From Eupeodes corollae (Eukaryota; Arthropoda; Insecta; Diptera; Syrphidae): a DNA stretch of 64,000 nt. The position numbers were made by a program, and so were the translations under genes. Under the pieces are notes generated by a model. The model did no database searches. It saw only the letters and a list, made by a program, of their open reading frames with translations, and was not told where the DNA came from. Numbering within the stretch: position 1 is the first letter of the stretch; every line of letters begins with the position of its first letter. The stretch covers positions 57,058,991 to 57,122,990 of the forward strand of contig NC_079149.1 in assembly GCF_945859685.1 (NCBI RefSeq), read 5' to 3'. Below, one piece after another: positions 60,336 to 64,000 of the stretch.

Positions 60336-60904
60336 TTTCTTTTAAATCGTGTAATTTAAAAACCTAATGAATAGTGTTCAATCCTTGAAAGTCTGCAGAA
60401 ACCAATTTTCATACATTTCATAAGTGACTTTTCAAATTTAGAATTAAATTTTAGGACATCAGATCGATCAAAAGATTTCAGATTTTCAACTCGCATAGTC
60501 TCTTCATTTTTCAAAATTCATAAAAATAAATTGTATATATAGGTAACTCAAGATCAAGTTAAAATACCATATATTATGTAAGCGTTCATTGTATTTTTTT
60601 AGAATTGCATAGAAATTTTCAAGGAAATGCAATTAATTAAAACTATTTTTAAAAACGGTACCAAATTATTTTTAACATAAGGGGCCGAATCATTATCTAG
60701 TGAGTGAATCCCATTAGTGGTCAAAGTGGCTACTTCGGGATCGTGGCACTTGTAGTGTTTTCACTTTTTGAAGTTATAATAGTTGTACTATTCGAGACTT
60801 TATCATCGAACCATTCAAAATCTAATAATATCAAAAATTATGTGTGTTTATTTAAACTTAATACAAAAATTATCAGAAAGTAATTAAGACCAAGGTTTGG
60901 AGCT
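60336..60904. other. AT-rich spacer
   Basis: No supported feature. Confidence 0.5.
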
Positions 60905-63000
60905 TAAACGCTTGTGGGACAAAATCAATCTGCTGTTATTGCCAAGTTTTGATATAACAGCTAGAGCGCGAAATGTTTCGTCTTAAGATCCGTATCCAGG
61001 TCATTAATGAAACAAAGTGGAGAGGAAGAGCTAAATACAGATCTGACACTGGACTAACGAGAATGCTGTGTTCCGGAGAGGATGAAAGAGAGGGTGGCCG
61101 AAGGCTGCATGGTGTTGGAATTATGTTGAACGAAGTAGCTATGCGCAGTCTTATTTCCTGGGCGCCAATATCTGAAAGAATAATGACTGCAAGGTTCCGC
61201 TCAAAAATTCGCAACATCACAATCGTTCAGTGTAATGCCCCCACAAATTAAGCGAACGAAGAAGACAAAACCGCGTTCTACACTCATCTTAACTCGGTTT
61301 ACAGAAGTGTTCCGAGAGCCGATATCATAATCGTCATGGGAGACCTCAACGCTCAAGTCGGTGCAGACAATTACGGTCTGGAACGAGTTACAAGCTTCTC
61401 GTCTTTTGTAACAAAAATTGTCTTGTAATTGGTGGGACTGTATTTAAACATAAGACGTCTCATGGGTGCACCCAGATGGTCATACCGAAAACCAATTTGA
61501 TCACATCATGATTCAGCAGCGATGGAGGAAGTCTATGTATGATGTCCGAAATATAACAAATGCCGATGTGGGAAGCGACCACCATTTGGTTGTCATGAGT
61601 CTCAAATTAAAAATCGCGGCTGTATTAAGCTGTATTAATACAATCAAAGAATGCAGCAAGAAATCCAAAATTCGAAATCTCAAGAACTGCAGCAATTGGC
61701 GTCTTATTACAGTTTTGTCCGTTTTCCCAAAGCTAATGGCAACTTTAATCCTCAAACGGATAAAGACTAGAATTGAGACTACACTCAAGAGGAATCAGGC
61801 TGACTTCCACAGCGGTCGGTCGAGCGTTGACCATATCAACACCTTACGCATTGTTCTTGAGCAGTCCGCACAATTTCAAACAACGCTAAACCCCATGTTT
61901 GTAGATTTTGAGAAGACCTTTGACCGAGTTAACCGAGATATATGGAGATCACTTCTTGGGAGAGGAATTCCGCCAAAAATTGTTACCATTATAAAGGAGT
62001 CCTGCAACAATGCAAGGTGTTTCGTGTTGCATAATGGGCAGCTGTCCGACTCTTTCGAAGTGCGTCAGGGTGTGAGACAAGGGGATGTTTTATCGCCAAT
62101 TCTTTTTCTGCTGGCGATAAATGATGTTCTGACGGCCAGCGTCGGTACAACTGAGAAGCAAGGTTTTCAATGGTGAACGTTTGAAAGGTTTAGCCATTTA
62201 GACTATGCCGACGATATATGTCTCATGGCAAATAACATCAGTGGGCTGAACGAAATGTGTCAAACTTAACGGGTTAAAGGAGAGTCGTGCGGTCTTAAAA
62301 TAAATAGCAAAAAGACAAAAATAATTGTAACAGGCCCCCCAACACAACGTCGTATTATTCTTCATGACACGCCTGTTGAAGAGTTAGAACAATTTAATTA
62401 CCTCGGAAGTATTGTATAAACAAATGGTGGTACGGATGTGGACGTAAAAAGCAGAATAGATAAAGCTCGCGTTGCCTTTATTGCTCTGTCCCAAATTTGG
62501 AAATCCAGTCAAGTCTCCTTACGCACTAAAATGAAATTCTTCGAATCCAATGTGAAATCCGTGCTATTATAGGCTTGTGAAACATGGAAAGGCTCGGCCA
62601 TCATTTCGAGAAAATTGCAGGCTTTTGTGAACCGCTGTCTGCGTAACATCCTTTAAATTTTCTGGCCACAAACAATATCTAATCAGGAATTGTGGCGTAG
62701 AACAGGCCAAAGGCGCTTGGACATCGACATCAGAAAGCGCAAAAAGCAATGGATTGGTCACACACTGAGGAAACCAAACGATGATATTGCGAAGCAGTCC
62801 TTTGAATGGAATCCTCAGGGGTCACGTTGCGTTGGAAGACCAAGAACAACGTGGAAATCTACAGTGCTATCGGAAGCTAACTCCCAGAGAAAGAAGTGGC
62901 CACAGTTAAGGTATATAGCTGCAGATCGAGAAGAATGGAGACGTTTTGTTGACGCCCTATGCCCCGTACGGGGTTAGGGGACCTGATGATGGTGATTATC
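60905..63000 (+). mobile_element. RTE-like endonuclease-RT non-LTR element, defective
   Basis: The endonuclease starts near 60970 (IQVINETKWRGRAKY). It continues GVGIMLNEVAMRSLISWAPI, IIIVMGDLNAQVGADN (near 61325) and ADVGSDHHLVVMSLKLK (near 61570-61610). A deletion joins it to the RT: NCSNWRLITVLSVFPKLMAT, GRSSVDHINTLRIVLEQS, FVDFEKTFDRVNRDIW (near 61905) and EVRQGVRQGDVLSPILFLLA. An intact YADD follows after a frameshift (near 62205). The tail has QFNYLGSIV, ACETWKGSA, RKKQWIGHTLRKPNDDIAKQ and a C-terminal WRRFVDALCPVRG ending in TAG near 62977. It has no RNase H. It is a different family from the 9.5 and 31-kb RTE copies, judging by the protein sequence. Stops at several places make it inactive. 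Confidence 0.85.
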
Positions 63001-64000
63001 TTTTACAGTTTCATAAAAAAGTTCGCGCTGGACAAAGGCTTTTTGATAGGTATAGTCTAGCAAAAAAGGGTTTCACCTAAGAATGAGAGATAGTGTGATA
63101 GACATTTGTTTATACTTTACTTTTGGTTTTCTAAAGGTTATATACTAATTCTCATAAAATCTCGTCCGTGTCCTAAGCTATGGACCGTGACTCATAATTA
63201 TCTCCGTTTCTATAGGTCCAATGGTTTTTATACTTTGATTAACAACCATAACATTTACTAACATGTTTGTTGTAATATGTTTTTTATACGGTAAACCGTT
63301 TTAGGGATAGAGGGCAAAAAGAGTGGAATATTACAGCACTTTTTTTAAATTAAATTATTGGTGAATAAATTAAAGTTTTTAAAAACAGAACGTTTTATCT
63401 TTAGAATACCAAAACTTTTAACTTCTTGTCTAATCTTCCATCGAAAAGTATAGCATCGTTTCTTTATATTAACTATTGCTGTTTTTAATAAAAAAAATAA
63501 TAAATATACGATTAAGAACCCCAAGAAGGGGTGGGGTTTTGAAAAATGAATTCCTAAATAGCTTTAATGTATTAGACCACATCTATTCTTCTAATTACAA
63601 AACATCATTTTTAGAAATTCATCTAAAGATACGGACACTATTTTGGTAAATTGGTTCAAGCACTTTAGTTTTAAGCACCCACCCTCATTATTAAAGTTCA
63701 AAACTATGACCTCTACCTCTATTGTTTTTAATTATAGACAGTGTTAAGATTAGATATAAGGTTATCCATTTAAAGAAGAGTGCTTTTTAAATACTTATAT
63801 TTACATTTAATTTTATTTCATTATCTTAGGAACGGTTGAGCGTTTGGAAAATGATTGAAAAACATGTTTCACCAAATTGTGTGCTTAATAGTTTTTCTGA
63901 ACGTTATTTGACTTAACAAGAAAAAATCCATTAGGTAAACATAGATTTCAAAAACAATAGTTCTTATATTATTCAAAACTATTCGTATGTGATGTTCAAT
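63001..64000. other. AT-rich stretch, nothing recognised
   Basis: No supported gene or repeat to the end of the window. Confidence 0.5.

Overview
The window is animal, and most likely from a higher fly (Diptera: Brachycera). It is AT-rich, one recognisable gene is split by short introns (58-73 bases), and that gene reads as an insect prophenoloxidase. The rest is largely a graveyard of insect-type transposable elements: several non-LTR clades, Ty3/gypsy, Tc1, DD41D mariner, PIF/Harbinger and a tRNA-derived SINE. No bacterial gene, rRNA gene, ordinary tRNA gene or CRISPR array was found.

Only one gene looks intact: a seven-exon prophenoloxidase on the + strand (57006-59472), with a TATA box and polyadenylation signals in place. 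A second host-derived locus is broken: a copy of the iron-sulfur subunit of succinate dehydrogenase (SdhB) on the - strand (44762-47100). Its middle is replaced by a minisatellite-like tract, and its last codons are split from the rest by a 902-base PIF/Harbinger element with a clean TTA target duplication. A short acidic open frame at 16720-16975 may be an orphan exon of something unknown.

Layout. 0-4 kb: LOA-type non-LTR 3' fragment, SINE, other reverse transcriptase (RT) tails. 5.7-12 kb: RTE-type elements, one with a terminal inversion and a 248-base identical tandem duplication. 12.5-17 kb: SINEs, a mariner fragment, otherwise empty. 17.2-20 kb: a long LOA-type element with endonuclease, RT and RNase H. 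23.3-26.2 kb: an unclassified interspersed repeat split by a second LOA fragment, then a second copy of that repeat and a mariner fragment. 28.8-30.8 kb: a CR1/Jockey-like fragment split by another copy of the same repeat. 31.1-33.7 kb: a second RTE copy ending in a TAAG microsatellite. 36.1-41.7 kb: gypsy pieces apparently split by a Tc1 element, then a non-LTR fragment. 44.8-47.1 kb: SdhB pseudogene plus Harbinger. 48-49.3 kb: DD41D mariner. 49.3-56 kb: the interspersed repeat and two CR1/Jockey-like copies in opposite orientations. 56.9-59.6 kb: prophenoloxidase. 60.9-63 kb: another endonuclease-RT element.

Every transposon reading frame seen here carries stops, frameshifts or deletions, so none looks able to move by itself. 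The interest lies in the nesting order, the broken SdhB locus and a few odd rearrangements. Family names come from recognising motifs by eye; no database search was run.
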